The notes beneath the pieces were generated by a model. It made no database searches, was not told the origin of the DNA, and saw only the letters and a program-made list of their open reading frames with translations. This document shows positions 1-9,668 of a stretch of 22,405 bases of DNA, piece by piece. The stretch is from Caldisericaceae bacterium (GTDB lineage Bacteria > Calditrichota > Calditrichia > Calditrichales > Calditrichaceae): assembly GCA_021160885.1 (NCBI GenBank), contig JAGHBR010000002.1, positions 1 through 22,405 of the forward strand, read 5' to 3'. How positions within the stretch are numbered: the stretch's first letter is position 1; the number at the start of each line of letters is the position of its first letter. Both the position numbers and the translations under genes were made by a program.

Positions 1-3000
1 GATTAATTTTCCCTGCCGGACTGAGTGGAATCTGGTCGAGTTTAATGAAAAGCGTGGGAATCATGTAATCAGGCACGAATTGTTTCAAATGGTTTTTAAT
101 GTTTTCATCGGAAATTTCATTTTCCGGCTCTTCCAATTGATAATAGGCTACCAGGACCTTGTCGCCGCGTTCCAGGTCAAATGCTTTTACCACAGCCTGT
201 TTAATACCTTTTAGGCTGGTGATCAGATTTTCAATTTCACCTAATTCGATTCTAAAACCACGAATTTTAACCTGGGTGTCGATTCTACCCAAAAATTCCA
301 GATTACCATCGGCTAAAAAGCGAACCCGATCGCCGGTACGGTAAACACGGCCACGTTCGGGATGGAAGGGATTGTTCACAAAGCGTTCTTCCGTTAATTC
401 TGGTCGATGCAAGTAACCTTTCGCCAGATTACTGCCACCAATGAGCAGCTCACCAGGAATGCCCACCGGCGAGGGATTGCCGTACTGATCCACAACAAAT
501 ACTTCGCGGTTGGCCCGTGGTCTACCAATAGGAACGGACATGCCCTGGAAATCGGGTTTTACCTGAAAAGTGGCGGCGGTAATCACCGTTTCTGTTGGTC
601 CATAGGCATTAAGTAAACGAGCCTTCTTCAGATTCAACGATTGCCAGCTTTGTACAGTGTCCGGATAAAAGACATCGCCGCCAACAATGATCAGGCGGAT
701 GCGGTTTTCTGGCAGAAGCTCCGGTTGCCTGGCCAGTTCCCGAACGAATTGATTCCAGTAGGCCGTGGGCGGATTAATGACGGTTAAATCAAATTCTTTG
801 ATTTTTTGCACGAATTGTGTGGCGCTCCAGATTTCATTGTCGCGCATGCACACCGTTGCTCCACTGATTAATGGGGGTAAAATCTGCTCAATGGAAGCGT
901 CAAAATTGAGCGCGGCAAATTGTAACACATTGTCGTCGGGCGTTAATTCGTAAAATGCTTTCATGTCAACGCAATGGTTGGCCAGAGGGCCATGTTGCAC
1001 TTCCACACCTTTTGGTTGGCCGGTGGAACCAGAGGTGTAAATAACATAGGCTACATCATCCGGCGAAAGCGGTGTGTTTAAATTTGCAGTGGGTTCGCTT
1101 AAAATAGCTTCCCATTCTTCATCTAAATAGATGCGCTGAACCTTGGTTTTGGGTTGAGTTTTAAAGTAAGCCTTGGTAACCAATAAACTGGCTCTGGAGT
1201 CTTCTATCATGTATTCCAGCCGATCCAGCGGGTAATCGGGATCTAAAGGTAAATAAACTCCACCGGCTTTGAGTACGCCAAGCATGGCCACAATCATATC
1301 GGCCAAACGATCGGCATTAATGCCAATGATTTGCCCTTTGCGCACGCCTTTTCGGAGCAAGTAATGAGCAAACTGATTACTTTTAGCATTTAATTCCTGG
1401 TAGGTAAGGGTTTGGGTTTTAACGCGTAATGCTGGCAAATGGCTGTTTTGCTCGGCCTGTTCTTCAAATAACTGAACAATGGTTTTTTGTTCCTGGTACC
1501 AGTGTTCCGGCTGGCTCCATGTTTCGATGAGTAAGGTCTGTTCTTCTTCTGTTAGTAAATTAATTTGCCCTACCTTAATTTGCGGATTGGTTACGATTGC
1601 CTGTAAAATCATCAGGTAATGACCGATCAGTCGATCCATGGTTTGATCATTAAACAAATCGGTATTGTATTCCAGTTTGCACTTTAAAGGGAGATCGCCG
1701 TCGGTAACATTCAAAATCAGATCAAATTTAGTGGTTTTGTTTTCTAACTCGATTAATTCGATTTCCACGCCTGGCAGTTGTAATTTTTCAACTGGTGCAT
1801 TGTTCATGACAAACATGGCCTGGAACAGCGGCGAATGGCTCATGTCGCGCTCAGGTTGTAATTCCTCGACCAGCATTTCAAAGGGTAAATCCTGATTGGC
1901 AAAAGCGCCCAGGGTGGTTTCTTTTACCTGTTGCAATAACTCATCAAACTGTGGATTGTTTTCAATTTGAGCTCTAAGCACCAGTGTGTTGACAAAAAAG
2001 CCGATCAGATTTTCGGTTTCTTTGCGATTCCGATTAGCGATGGGTGAACCTACGCAAATGTTATCCTGACTGGAGTAACGGTGCAACAAAACAAAAAAGG
2101 CCGCCAGCAAGGTCATGAACAGTGTTACATCTTGTTGCCGACTCAATTCGCGCAGCTTTTCTGCCAGGTCAGCTTTGATTTCAAAAAGTTTAAAATTGCC
2201 ATTGTAAGTCTGGTAGGCCGGTCTGGGGCGATCGAGCGGTAATTCCAACAAAGGAGGAATGCCCTGTAATTTCTGGCGCCAGTAATCCAGTTGTTGTTGC
2301 AGTGTTTTGCCTTTTAACCATTTGCGTTGCCAGACCGAAAAGTCGGCGTATTGAATGGTTAATGGTTCCAGATTTGCCGGTTTACCAAGCGCTTCTTGCT
2401 GGTACAAACGCAGGATCTCGTGGACAAACAAACCGGTCGACCAGTTGTCACTAATGATGTGGTGCATGACCAGGATCAGACCGAATTTTTGTGAGCCGAA
2501 CTTTAAAAGGGTAATGCGCAACAACGGCCCCGTGTTCAGACTAAACGGTTTTAAAGATTCGCTAATTGCCAGACGCTGAAATTCATGTTCTTTTTGCTCG
2601 TCTGGTAACTGGCTCAGGTCTATTTGCTCAATGGGTATTGCAAGCTGGGGTTGAATGACCTGCACTGGTTGACCATTTTGTTCGTCAAAAGTGGTGCGCA
2701 GAACCTCGTGCCGTTTGATGACTTCATTGAAACTTTTTTCCAGGGCGGCGATGTTTAAATCGCCCGTCATTTTCAACACCGAAGGAATGTTGTACAGCGG
2801 ACTACCCGGTTCCAGGCGGTCTAAAAACCATAACCGTTGCTGGGCAAATGATAATGGAAAACGATTACTGGTGCGCGGCTGAGGTAAAATGACCAGATCA
2901 TTCAGTTCAATACCCTGTTCACGTAATAAAATCTCGAAAAGTTCTCGTTTTTCGTAAGGTAAGCTTAATACTTGTTTGACAATTTCCTCGGTGGAAAAGT

Positions 3001-3010
3001 TTTTGTTCAT
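1..3010 (-). CDS. Nonribosomal peptide synthetase, C-A..., partial (3' end beyond window)
   Basis: This NRPS subunit should condense the acyl chain from the upstream PKS with an amino acid. About 1003 codons are open without a stop up to the left edge. After a short N-terminal helix-rich linker (about residues 1-45) comes a condensation domain (about 47-480) with the intact HHxxxDxxS site, seen as HHIISDNWS at residues 183-191; the start LSFAQQRLWFL fits an ordinary LCL-type domain. An adenylation domain follows (about 500 to the edge) with YTSGSTGQPKG starting at Tyr658, NAYGPTE, YRTGDRVR and the A10 lysine in PAGKIN (Lys1001), so the A domain is cut only at its extreme end. A carrier domain should follow off-window. 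The ATG at 3010 overlaps the TGA of the PKS gene (ATGA), which indicates translational coupling and one operon. My manual specificity code is D-A-E-N-I-V-A-I-T-K, which I do not recognise; the substrate is unknown. Confidence 0.95.
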   Translation of the reverse strand, partial: MNKNFSTEEIVKQVLSLPYEKRELFEILLREQGIELNDLVILPQPRTSNRFPLSFAQQRLWFLDRLEPGSPLYNIPSVLKMTGDLNIAALEKSFNEVIKRHEVLRTTFDEQNGQPVQVIQPQLAIPIEQIDLSQLPDEQKEHEFQRLAISESLKPFSLNTGPLLRITLLKFGSQKFGLILVMHHIISDNWSTGLFVHEILRLYQQEALGKPANLEPLTIQYADFSVWQRKWLKGKTLQQQLDYWRQKLQGIPPLLELPLDRPRPAYQTYNGNFKLFEIKADLAEKLRELSRQQDVTLFMTLLAAFFVLLHRYSSQDNICVGSPIANRNRKETENLIGFFVNTLVLRAQIENNPQFDELLQQVKETTLGAFANQDLPFEMLVEELQPERDMSHSPLFQAMFVMNNAPVEKLQLPGVEIELIELENKTTKFDLILNVTDGDLPLKCKLEYNTDLFNDQTMDRLIGHYLMILQAIVTNPQIKVGQINLLTEEEQTLLIETWSQPEHWYQEQKTIVQLFEEQAEQNSHLPALRVKTQTLTYQELNAKSNQFAHYLLRKGVRKGQIIGINADRLADMIVAMLGVLKAGGVYLPLDPDYPLDRLEYMIEDSRASLLVTKAYFKTQPKTKVQRIYLDEEWEAILSEPTANLNTPLSPDDVAYVIYTSGSTGQPKGVEVQHGPLANHCVDMKAFYELTPDDNVLQFAALNFDASIEQILPPLISGATVCMRDNEIWSATQFVQKIKEFDLTVINPPTAYWNQFVRELARQPELLPENRIRLIIVGGDVFYPDTVQSWQSLNLKKARLLNAYGPTETVITAATFQVKPDFQGMSVPIGRPRANREVFVVDQYGNPSPVGIPGELLIGGSNLAKGYLHRPELTEERFVNNPFHPERGRVYRTGDRVRFLADGNLEFLGRIDTQVKIRGFRIELGEIENLITSLKGIKQAVVKAFDLERGDKVLVAYYQLEEPENEISDENIKNHLKQFVPDYMIPTLFIKLDQIPLSPAGKIN

Positions 3011-6000
3011 TCCTGTTCATCCTGCTTTTTCTTCTGACGCAATAATTCGGCTGCCTGTTCATCGGACATGGATTTGAGTTGTTCTAATAAGTTACTTACC
3101 TGATCAACCGGCGCAGCCTCTTTTTGCGTGGTTTCTTGTTCGATGATTTTGGCCACACCTGAAATAGTCGGGTCCTCAAATAAAGCGCGTAAGGGCAATT
3201 CGACCTGAAAAGTGGAGCGTAATTCGGAAATGAGCTGAGTACCCATCAAGGAGTTACCACCCAGATCGAAAAAGTTATCATTAATGCCAATGTTCTGAAT
3301 ACCCAAAAGCTTGCGCCAGACCACAGCAATTTTTTCCTGTAATTCGTTTTGAGGTTCAATAAATTCGTAAGGTAGCTCGGGACGATCATGCATGGGTTTT
3401 TCTTGTTCTGCAACGGATTCTTCTCTTTGCAAACCTTTAACCCATCGTTCCAGTCTTTTTTGAAGATTTCCTGTGGAAACAACCAGTTGGCCAAAGCCTG
3501 GATTGGCAAAAATTCGCTCAAAAGCAGCCATGCCTTCTTCTGGGGTTAAAGCAAGCCGGGCTACTTCCATTTGTTCCTGATTTTCTGAGGGCAGTGTTTC
3601 GGCAAAGTTCCAACCATCCCAGTTAATGCTTAGCCAGTTGTTGTTCTCATCCTGATTTTGCAGGTAAATCAGAGCGTCTAAGCCGGCATTGGCAGCAGCA
3701 TAAGCGCCAAAACCAAAGCCACCCAAAATGGATGAAATGGATGATTGCAAAAGTACGAAATCAAGCGTTTTTTTGTGCAACGCACGACGCAAATTTAATG
3801 CGCCTTCTAATTTGGGCCCTAATTGTTGTAATAGATCTTCGCGCGTTAGTTCCGGAATGGGTTTAAAGGCCTGCTCACCCACCAGGCCGGCAGCATGGAT
3901 GACCCCATTCAGCGAACCAAAATGTTTTTCAGCAGTTTCAATGGCCTGAGTAACCGACTGCTGATCGGTAATGTCTGATTTTAAAATCAATATCTGCGAA
4001 CCATTTTGTTTGATTTGCTGCAAGATTTTAATCTTTTTACTGGTCGCATCGTGTTCATCATGTTCATTTAACCATTGAGCCCATTTTTGTTCTTCAGGAA
4101 AGTCAACGACTTCCAGGAGTGTCAATCTGGCTTTTGTTTTTTGAGACAGGTAGCGGGCCAGATTAAGGCCAATGCGTCCCAGACCACCTGTAATCAGGTA
4201 ATGTCCGTCCTGTTTAAGATAACCTGATAGTGGATTGGTTTGAGGCAGTTCAATGGGATTAAAATCCAGAATCCAGCGTTCACGTCCCCGGAAAGCGACC
4301 ACCGGATCACTGGTTTGAGCAAACAGTTCCTGAATTAAATTCTGGCTCATGGGCTGCAGGCTGCCAAAAACATCGTGCGGCAGCTTCAAATCTACAATTC
4401 TACAGGAAATGTTCGGGAATTCCTGAGGAATCACCTTACTTAAGCCCAGAATAATGGCTTTTAAGGGTTCGTAAGCATCATAGCCTGTTACCTGGTACAG
4501 GTGGTTGGTAACAATGGTCAATTTTAAAGGCCGGTGATGACCAATTTGGTGAAGCGTTTGCACCAGGTGAAGTAAACTCAGGTAACCGGCAATAAAGGCT
4601 TCGTCTAAGATGTCAGAAGATTGGCTGCTGGCTGTAATATTCCAGCAGTGAACGATGTGATCAGGCAGCGAATCTTCATTCTGCAAATGTTCAAAAAGCT
4701 GCTCAAAAGACGAACGGTCGTCGATTGGCATGGCGAATTCGTTTTTCCCTAATTGTTTGAAAGAAGTGCCAATCTCCACGGTCGTCATCTTGAGTGGTAA
4801 GGTTTCATTTTGCAAGAATTCAAGAAAATTGCGCGCCAGGCCCGTGTCATCTTTAAGTAACAGCCAGGTCTCTTCTTTTTCCAGCGTGGGTTGAACCCTG
4901 GGAATGGCTTTTTGCTGCCATGATGGGACGTAAAACCATTTTTCTAAAGGTAATTTTTGCAGTTCATCGCTTTCTTCAGCCAGGGGCATGGCGCCTAATC
5001 CGCCTTTGCTTTCCAGCCAGTAACGCTTACGTTCAAAAGGGTAGAGCGGTAGGGCCAGACGCAAACGTCGTTCATTACCATAATAATTCTTCCAGTCGAT
5101 GTGTTTGCCTGCCAACCACAAACGTCCCAGGGTGTTTAAAATAAAGGCCAGGTCATTGGTTTCTTCCCGTGGATGGCGAACAGAACTTAGAATAGTTGTA
5201 TTTAATTGTTTGTCAGGATGTCGACGGGCCAGAGTGGTGAGGGCCGTACCAGGACCGACTTCTAACAAAATGGGATTTAATTCCCTTAACAAAGTACTTA
5301 AATTGTCCATAAAGCGCACGGCGTTGCGCAGTTGTTGTGCGTAATATTCCGGATCGGTGGCTTCCTCTACTGAAATCCAGCTTCCGGAAACATTGGAGAC
5401 GTAAGGCATTTGCGGCGCGTTTAATTTAACACCACTCACTACTCGTTTAAATCGTTCTAATATTGGTTCCATCATGACCGAATGAAAGGCGTGAGAAGTG
5501 TGCAAGCGGCGGAAGGCCACGCTTTTCTCTTTCAACTCTTTTTCGATTTGTTCAATGGCTTCAAATGGACCAGAAAGCACCGTTACACCCGGCGCATTTA
5601 AAGCAGCCAGCGAAACCTGATCGTTTAAGTAAGGTTGTACTTCGGACTCATTAAGCTGAACGCTGATCATGGCGCCGGGGTCAACGCTCTGCATGAGTCG
5701 ACCACGCTGAGCAACGACCAACAGGGCATCTTCCAGGCTGAAGACACCGGCCAGATGAGCGGCCACGTACTCGCCAATGCTGTGACCGACCATGGCTTTA
5801 GGTTCAACCCCCCAATGCATCCACAATTTGGCCAGCGCGTACTCAATCACAAACAGCGCCGGTTGGGTGAATTCCGTTTGATTAATTTTTTCAGTCGCCC
5901 AGTCCAGTTTGTCTGCAGTTGGGTAGAGAATTTCTCTTAAATCCAGTTCAATGATGGGCTGTAAGATTTCGGCACAACGATAAACGGCTTCTTTAAACAC

Positions 6001-7671
6001 AGGTTCGCTTTGGTACAAATCGTGGGCCATGTTTACGTATTGAGAACCCTGTCCGCTAAACATGAAAACCACCTCAGGCTCTTCGGGCTGTTTTTCGTGC
6101 CCCAGAGTCATTAATCGCCTGGCGTCTTTGTTTTCTAAAATGTCCAGTGCTTCCTGTGTTGAGCGGCAGACCAGAGCGCGACGTTTGAGTAAAGGTTTGC
6201 GTCCTAATTGCAGAGTGTAAGCCACATCGGCCAGATTAACCTCAGGATTGGATTTAAAAAAATCGACATATTGTTGTGTCAGGTTGTCCAGCGCTTCTTT
6301 GGTTTTAGCCGAAAAAAGCAACAACTGGTAAGGCTTTGCCGGATCAGACGGTTCGATTTGTGGCGCCTCTTCTAAAATAGCGTGAACATTGGTTCCGCCG
6401 ATACCGAACGAACTAACCGCCGCACGTCTTGGCCCGTTGTCTTCGGCTGGCCAATCACGTAATTGGGTGTTGACAAAAAAGGGCGAGTTTTCAAAATCGA
6501 TTTGAGGATTGGGCTTTTCGTAATGCAAACTGGGTGGAATTTGTTTGTGGTGCAGGGCCAGAGTAGCTTTAATCAAACCGGCCACCCCGGCTGCGGCGTC
6601 TAAATGGCCAATATTGGTTTTAACTGAACCAATGGCGCAAAATTGTTTACGTTCCGTGTGTTCGCGAAATACCTGAGTCAAAGCCTTAATTTCTATGGGA
6701 TCGCCAAGGGAAGTCCCGGTACCGTGTGTTTCGATGTAGGTGATGGTTTCGGGATTTACATTGGCCATGATTTGCGCATTGGCAATAACCTGCGACTGAC
6801 CATCCACAGAGGGGGCAGTGTAGCCAACGCGATTGGCACCGTCGTTGTTAAAGGCCGAACCTTTGATGATGGCGTAAATGTGGTCGCCGTCTTTCAGGGC
6901 ATCTTCAAGTCTTTTCAGTACAACCACGCCTGTACCATTGCCGCTAACGGTTCCACTGGCTTTGGCGTCAAAGGCGCGGCAGTGGCCGTCTTTGGAAAGA
7001 ATCATGCCTTCCTGGTACAGGTAGCCCTGTTTTTGCGGAATGGTAATGGAAACGCCACCTGCCAAAGCCATGTCGCAGTTGTAATTCAGTAAGTTAAGGC
7101 AGGCAATGTGTGTGGCCACGAGCGAAGTTGAACAGGCGGTTTGCACATCCACGCTGGGGCCGGTTAAGCCTAATTTGTAGGAGACACGCGTGGTTAAAAA
7201 GTCTTTGTCGTTACCAATGGAGAGCTGGTAACCCTCGGCACCGGTGATATTGCTTTTTCGATTAAGCAGGTAAGAGTAGATGTAGGTGTTCATGCTAACC
7301 CCGGCAAAAATACCAATCAGTCCTTCAAAGGTTTCAGCCGTGTAGCCGGCATCTTCCAGAGCATGCCAGGCCGTTTCCAGAAACAGACGGTGTTGAGGGT
7401 CCATGACTTCAGCTTCCCGCGGGAAAAAATCGAAAAAGTGGGCATCGAACTTATCTTCGTCTTTGATGATGCCCCGCGCCGGAACATAATCCGGATGTTT
7501 AATTAACTGTGGATCAACACCCGCTTCAATTAATTCTTCTTCGGAAAAAAACTGAATGGCTTCTTTACCTTCTTTTAAGAGTTGCCAGAATTCTTCAATG
7601 TTTTCCGCGCCGGGAAATTTGCCGGCCATCCCAACAATGGCAATTTCCAGACCTGTAAATTCTTCACTCAT
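3007..7671 (-). CDS. Type I modular polyketide synthase, KS-AT-KR-ACP
   Basis: This is one complete PKS extension module of 1554 residues. KS is at about 6-435 with Cys180 in TACSTS and the two His motifs THGTGT and NIGHLD. Its N-terminal part (FFSEEEL, YVPARGI, FDAHFFDFFPREAEVMDPQHR) is of the kind usual in KS domains that follow an NRPS. AT is at about 530-830 with Ser631 in GHSIGE and HAFH at 727-730, the signature usual for malonyl-CoA. A structural KR half (about 850-1150) precedes a catalytic KR with TGGLGRIG at 1161-1168, Ser1311, Tyr1324 and Asn1328, so it should reduce the beta-keto group to a hydroxyl. There is no DH or ER. ACP is at about 1435-1510 with Ser1474 in LGGNSL. The tail contains LLEQLKSMSDEQAAELL, resembling the short docking segments found on PKS subunits that hand over to an NRPS. 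The ATG has GGAG and AGGTG stretches upstream. Only about six residues precede the KS, so no N-terminal docking domain is visible. Confidence 0.96.
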   Translation of the reverse strand: MSEEFTGLEIAIVGMAGKFPGAENIEEFWQLLKEGKEAIQFFSEEELIEAGVDPQLIKHPDYVPARGIIKDEDKFDAHFFDFFPREAEVMDPQHRLFLETAWHALEDAGYTAETFEGLIGIFAGVSMNTYIYSYLLNRKSNITGAEGYQLSIGNDKDFLTTRVSYKLGLTGPSVDVQTACSTSLVATHIACLNLLNYNCDMALAGGVSITIPQKQGYLYQEGMILSKDGHCRAFDAKASGTVSGNGTGVVVLKRLEDALKDGDHIYAIIKGSAFNNDGANRVGYTAPSVDGQSQVIANAQIMANVNPETITYIETHGTGTSLGDPIEIKALTQVFREHTERKQFCAIGSVKTNIGHLDAAAGVAGLIKATLALHHKQIPPSLHYEKPNPQIDFENSPFFVNTQLRDWPAEDNGPRRAAVSSFGIGGTNVHAILEEAPQIEPSDPAKPYQLLLFSAKTKEALDNLTQQYVDFFKSNPEVNLADVAYTLQLGRKPLLKRRALVCRSTQEALDILENKDARRLMTLGHEKQPEEPEVVFMFSGQGSQYVNMAHDLYQSEPVFKEAVYRCAEILQPIIELDLREILYPTADKLDWATEKINQTEFTQPALFVIEYALAKLWMHWGVEPKAMVGHSIGEYVAAHLAGVFSLEDALLVVAQRGRLMQSVDPGAMISVQLNESEVQPYLNDQVSLAALNAPGVTVLSGPFEAIEQIEKELKEKSVAFRRLHTSHAFHSVMMEPILERFKRVVSGVKLNAPQMPYVSNVSGSWISVEEATDPEYYAQQLRNAVRFMDNLSTLLRELNPILLEVGPGTALTTLARRHPDKQLNTTILSSVRHPREETNDLAFILNTLGRLWLAGKHIDWKNYYGNERRLRLALPLYPFERKRYWLESKGGLGAMPLAEESDELQKLPLEKWFYVPSWQQKAIPRVQPTLEKEETWLLLKDDTGLARNFLEFLQNETLPLKMTTVEIGTSFKQLGKNEFAMPIDDRSSFEQLFEHLQNEDSLPDHIVHCWNITASSQSSDILDEAFIAGYLSLLHLVQTLHQIGHHRPLKLTIVTNHLYQVTGYDAYEPLKAIILGLSKVIPQEFPNISCRIVDLKLPHDVFGSLQPMSQNLIQELFAQTSDPVVAFRGRERWILDFNPIELPQTNPLSGYLKQDGHYLITGGLGRIGLNLARYLSQKTKARLTLLEVVDFPEEQKWAQWLNEHDEHDATSKKIKILQQIKQNGSQILILKSDITDQQSVTQAIETAEKHFGSLNGVIHAAGLVGEQAFKPIPELTREDLLQQLGPKLEGALNLRRALHKKTLDFVLLQSSISSILGGFGFGAYAAANAGLDALIYLQNQDENNNWLSINWDGWNFAETLPSENQEQMEVARLALTPEEGMAAFERIFANPGFGQLVVSTGNLQKRLERWVKGLQREESVAEQEKPMHDRPELPYEFIEPQNELQEKIAVVWRKLLGIQNIGINDNFFDLGGNSLMGTQLISELRSTFQVELPLRALFEDPTISGVAKIIEQETTQKEAAPVDQVSNLLEQLKSMSDEQAAELLRQKKKQDEQE

Positions 7672-7783
7672 GCACCTGATCTCCGTTTGGAATCCCTGAT
7701 TTTTTCATTGGTTTAAACAGTCGACTAATTTAGTTATTTTTTTATTTTAATATGTGATTTAATTTACATCGCCTGTGCTTTTT
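7672..7783. other. Short AT-rich intergenic gap between acyltransferase-like gene and PKS gene
   Basis: These 112 bp between the TAA of the acyltransferase-like gene and the ATG of the PKS gene hold the PKS ribosome binding site and a small palindrome (ACTAA-T-TTAGT, near 7722-7732). I see no GC-rich hairpin followed by a T-tract, so read-through transcription is the simplest reading. Confidence 0.5.
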
Positions 7784-9610
7784 TTAACTCTGATAGGGAG
7801 TTGTTGAAACCTTACTGCTCTGGGATTTAGCTAAAATTTCTTTAACTTTATTAAAATTTTGGTTAATAGCCTCAAAAAGCTGTTGATTGGTGAACGGCAA
7901 AGAAACACCGGGCATAAAGGTGATTACGGTTTTGTCCTTCCAGAGCTGATAATGTAAACCGAAATAGCGAGCGTAAGGAAGTTTAATGCCCGGTCGTCCA
8001 ACTACCGGAATCTCCTCGAAAATGTCCGGGTGTGAAGCCGGCACATCCATGGACATGGGTTTGTACTGGCCTAACAGTTTCAAAAACAACATGCTTAAGC
8101 CCAAAAGCAGATTGACCCACACTTTTTTCAGACCTTTTCGGGTGCTTACAAAGAGCGAAATTATTTTGGACGGGGGAAAGAATTTTCGTGCTGCTCGGTA
8201 GGCCCGACGTTGTGATTCTATGGCAGCTTCCATTAATTCACGTGCTCTATTTGCATCAACCTCGTTATTGTTCATAACATATTCAACAAATTGTTTAACC
8301 TCTGGTGTTGTGGCATTGGCATTGGTTAGATTCATGCATCGGTATTTGGACATGGAAAGATATTGAATAATGTTCAGATGTTTGCCAAAAAGTTGCCAGG
8401 CTGCCATGTCTAAAACAACCATGAAGGCCGGAACAGCTAACAATCCTAAATCGTCAAAAAATTGTTTTCCGGCGCCATTTATTTCAAACGTGGCCTGCTG
8501 ATCATCGATTACTGTGCTGGCAATTTGTTTGGCTTTTTGTAAGGCCATTGGCGGGATTTGCCAGTTTAATTTTTTAAATGTCAATAAAGCCGCTGGTCTG
8601 GATTCGCTTGCCGGAATTTCAAATTGACTGGCGCGTCTTTGAATTTCGGCGCTGCCACGCATCATTGGATTGCCATCAAGGTAAGCGTTGAAATTGCAGA
8701 AGGTGGTTGCTTTACTATTACCAAAAACAACGATTTGCAAGCTTGAATGGTACCAGCGATTAAAATGATTTTGACTTTGCGTTAAACGGGCTGCTTCGGC
8801 GTAATCGGCTGGCTGGTCATCTAAGTCTAAACAAAGCGTAAAAAAACTGTGCCGAATGGCTTCAAAGGCCAGTCGGTTTTGCGGATTTTTAACCAGATTG
8901 CTAAACATACGAATTTGCACCGGATGAGCCACGCCGCTTAAAAGACCCGGCGAATTTTCAACAGGTTTTTCTCCAAACTTGTTAACGTCTTCAACAATTT
9001 TATTTAAGGTCTCAACCAGTTCTGTAAAAGACGTTGATTTGCCTGGAGTTCCAACATTAAGCAAAAAGTAGTTGCCCCGGTAAATTACTGTAATCTGGTC
9101 GGTCTTTTTGGTTTTAAAAAGACGGGCTTTTCCCTTTTCAACAATTAAACTGGTGCCAAAAAAATTGGGGTATTGCCCCATTTCTAAAACATGATCCTTA
9201 AATTTGTCCGGCTCCAATTGACCGCTTATTAAATCTTCATAAAAACTGTAAACGGCGGTAATTAAAGTTGCCGCCCGTTGAACGGGTGTTAAAGGTCTGG
9301 GATCGTCCTTTAAAGCCAGTGTGGCTGAATTAATTAGAGCGAACAATCCCGCGCCACGCATGTTTGTTTTTCTTAGATATTCTTCTAAGTTGTTCGGTAA
9401 ATTGTTGTAAAAACCTTTAAAACCCGTAAGTAGCATCATGGACTTGACGAAAGCCCTGGAAATGGCTGAATTTTTAATGCCCATTTCCTGTAAATCATTC
9501 ATTTCGTCCCAGGAAGGTAAAGGAACTAAAGGTGGTTGGGGATAAGATGGCAATTGTTCGTAAATATCCCCGGTACGTTCTAAATTGATTAAACGGTCGG
9601 CAGTCTGCAT
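7784..9610 (-). CDS. Carnitine/choline O-acyltransferase-family protein lacking the catalytic histidine
   Basis: The 608-residue protein matches the carnitine acyltransferase family (CrAT/CPT, roughly 600 residues) along its length. It shows the N-terminal LPSYPQPPLVPLPS, then ITVIYRGNYFLLNV, GLLSGVAHPVQIRMFSNLV, SFFTLCLD and FNRWYHSSLQIVVFG, which align with the corresponding animal CrAT segments. The family normally has a catalytic His in an EHxxxxG-type motif just after this. Here the segment reads CNFNAYLDG (305-313), putting Phe307 at the His position; Asp312-Gly313 remain. The later carnitine site is also altered: Tyr423 is kept, but the GRTD segment reads NATT and the STS motif is replaced by something like PYA. 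It is therefore either a pseudoenzyme or has different chemistry. The family also includes fungal PKS-associated carnitine acyltransferase domains that release polyketides, so a chain loading, release or scaffolding role is possible here; that is inference. The start is ATG with AGGAG five bases upstream. It sits within the synthase operon, between two assembly-line genes. Confidence 0.88.
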   Translation of the reverse strand: MQTADRLINLERTGDIYEQLPSYPQPPLVPLPSWDEMNDLQEMGIKNSAISRAFVKSMMLLTGFKGFYNNLPNNLEEYLRKTNMRGAGLFALINSATLALKDDPRPLTPVQRAATLITAVYSFYEDLISGQLEPDKFKDHVLEMGQYPNFFGTSLIVEKGKARLFKTKKTDQITVIYRGNYFLLNVGTPGKSTSFTELVETLNKIVEDVNKFGEKPVENSPGLLSGVAHPVQIRMFSNLVKNPQNRLAFEAIRHSFFTLCLDLDDQPADYAEAARLTQSQNHFNRWYHSSLQIVVFGNSKATTFCNFNAYLDGNPMMRGSAEIQRRASQFEIPASESRPAALLTFKKLNWQIPPMALQKAKQIASTVIDDQQATFEINGAGKQFFDDLGLLAVPAFMVVLDMAAWQLFGKHLNIIQYLSMSKYRCMNLTNANATTPEVKQFVEYVMNNNEVDANRARELMEAAIESQRRAYRAARKFFPPSKIISLFVSTRKGLKKVWVNLLLGLSMLFLKLLGQYKPMSMDVPASHPDIFEEIPVVGRPGIKLPYARYFGLHYQLWKDKTVITFMPGVSLPFTNQQLFEAINQNFNKVKEILAKSQSSKVSTTPYQS

Positions 9611-9668
9611 AGTAACTCCTTTTTTGACCCATTATTGAAATTGATAATTACCCACAAAACAAAGCCTA

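Noticed and set aside
1..3010. A thioesterase or other release domain
   Set aside because: No such domain is encoded within the window; the NRPS is cut at the end of its A domain, so release must be sought to the left.
3246..3521. A 91-codon minus-strand frame within the PKS ACP region
   Set aside because: It is in a different frame of the same strand inside the conserved KR-ACP coding sequence and has no independent start signal.
6643..7092. A 149-codon plus-strand open frame opposite the PKS KS domain
   Set aside because: It lies wholly antisense to the conserved KS coding sequence and its translation shows no family features. Other plus-strand frames in the window are similar shadows.
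7720..7733. Small ACTAA/TTAGT palindrome before the PKS gene as an operator
   Set aside because: Five-base arms in AT-rich DNA are expected by chance, and no partner site was seen.
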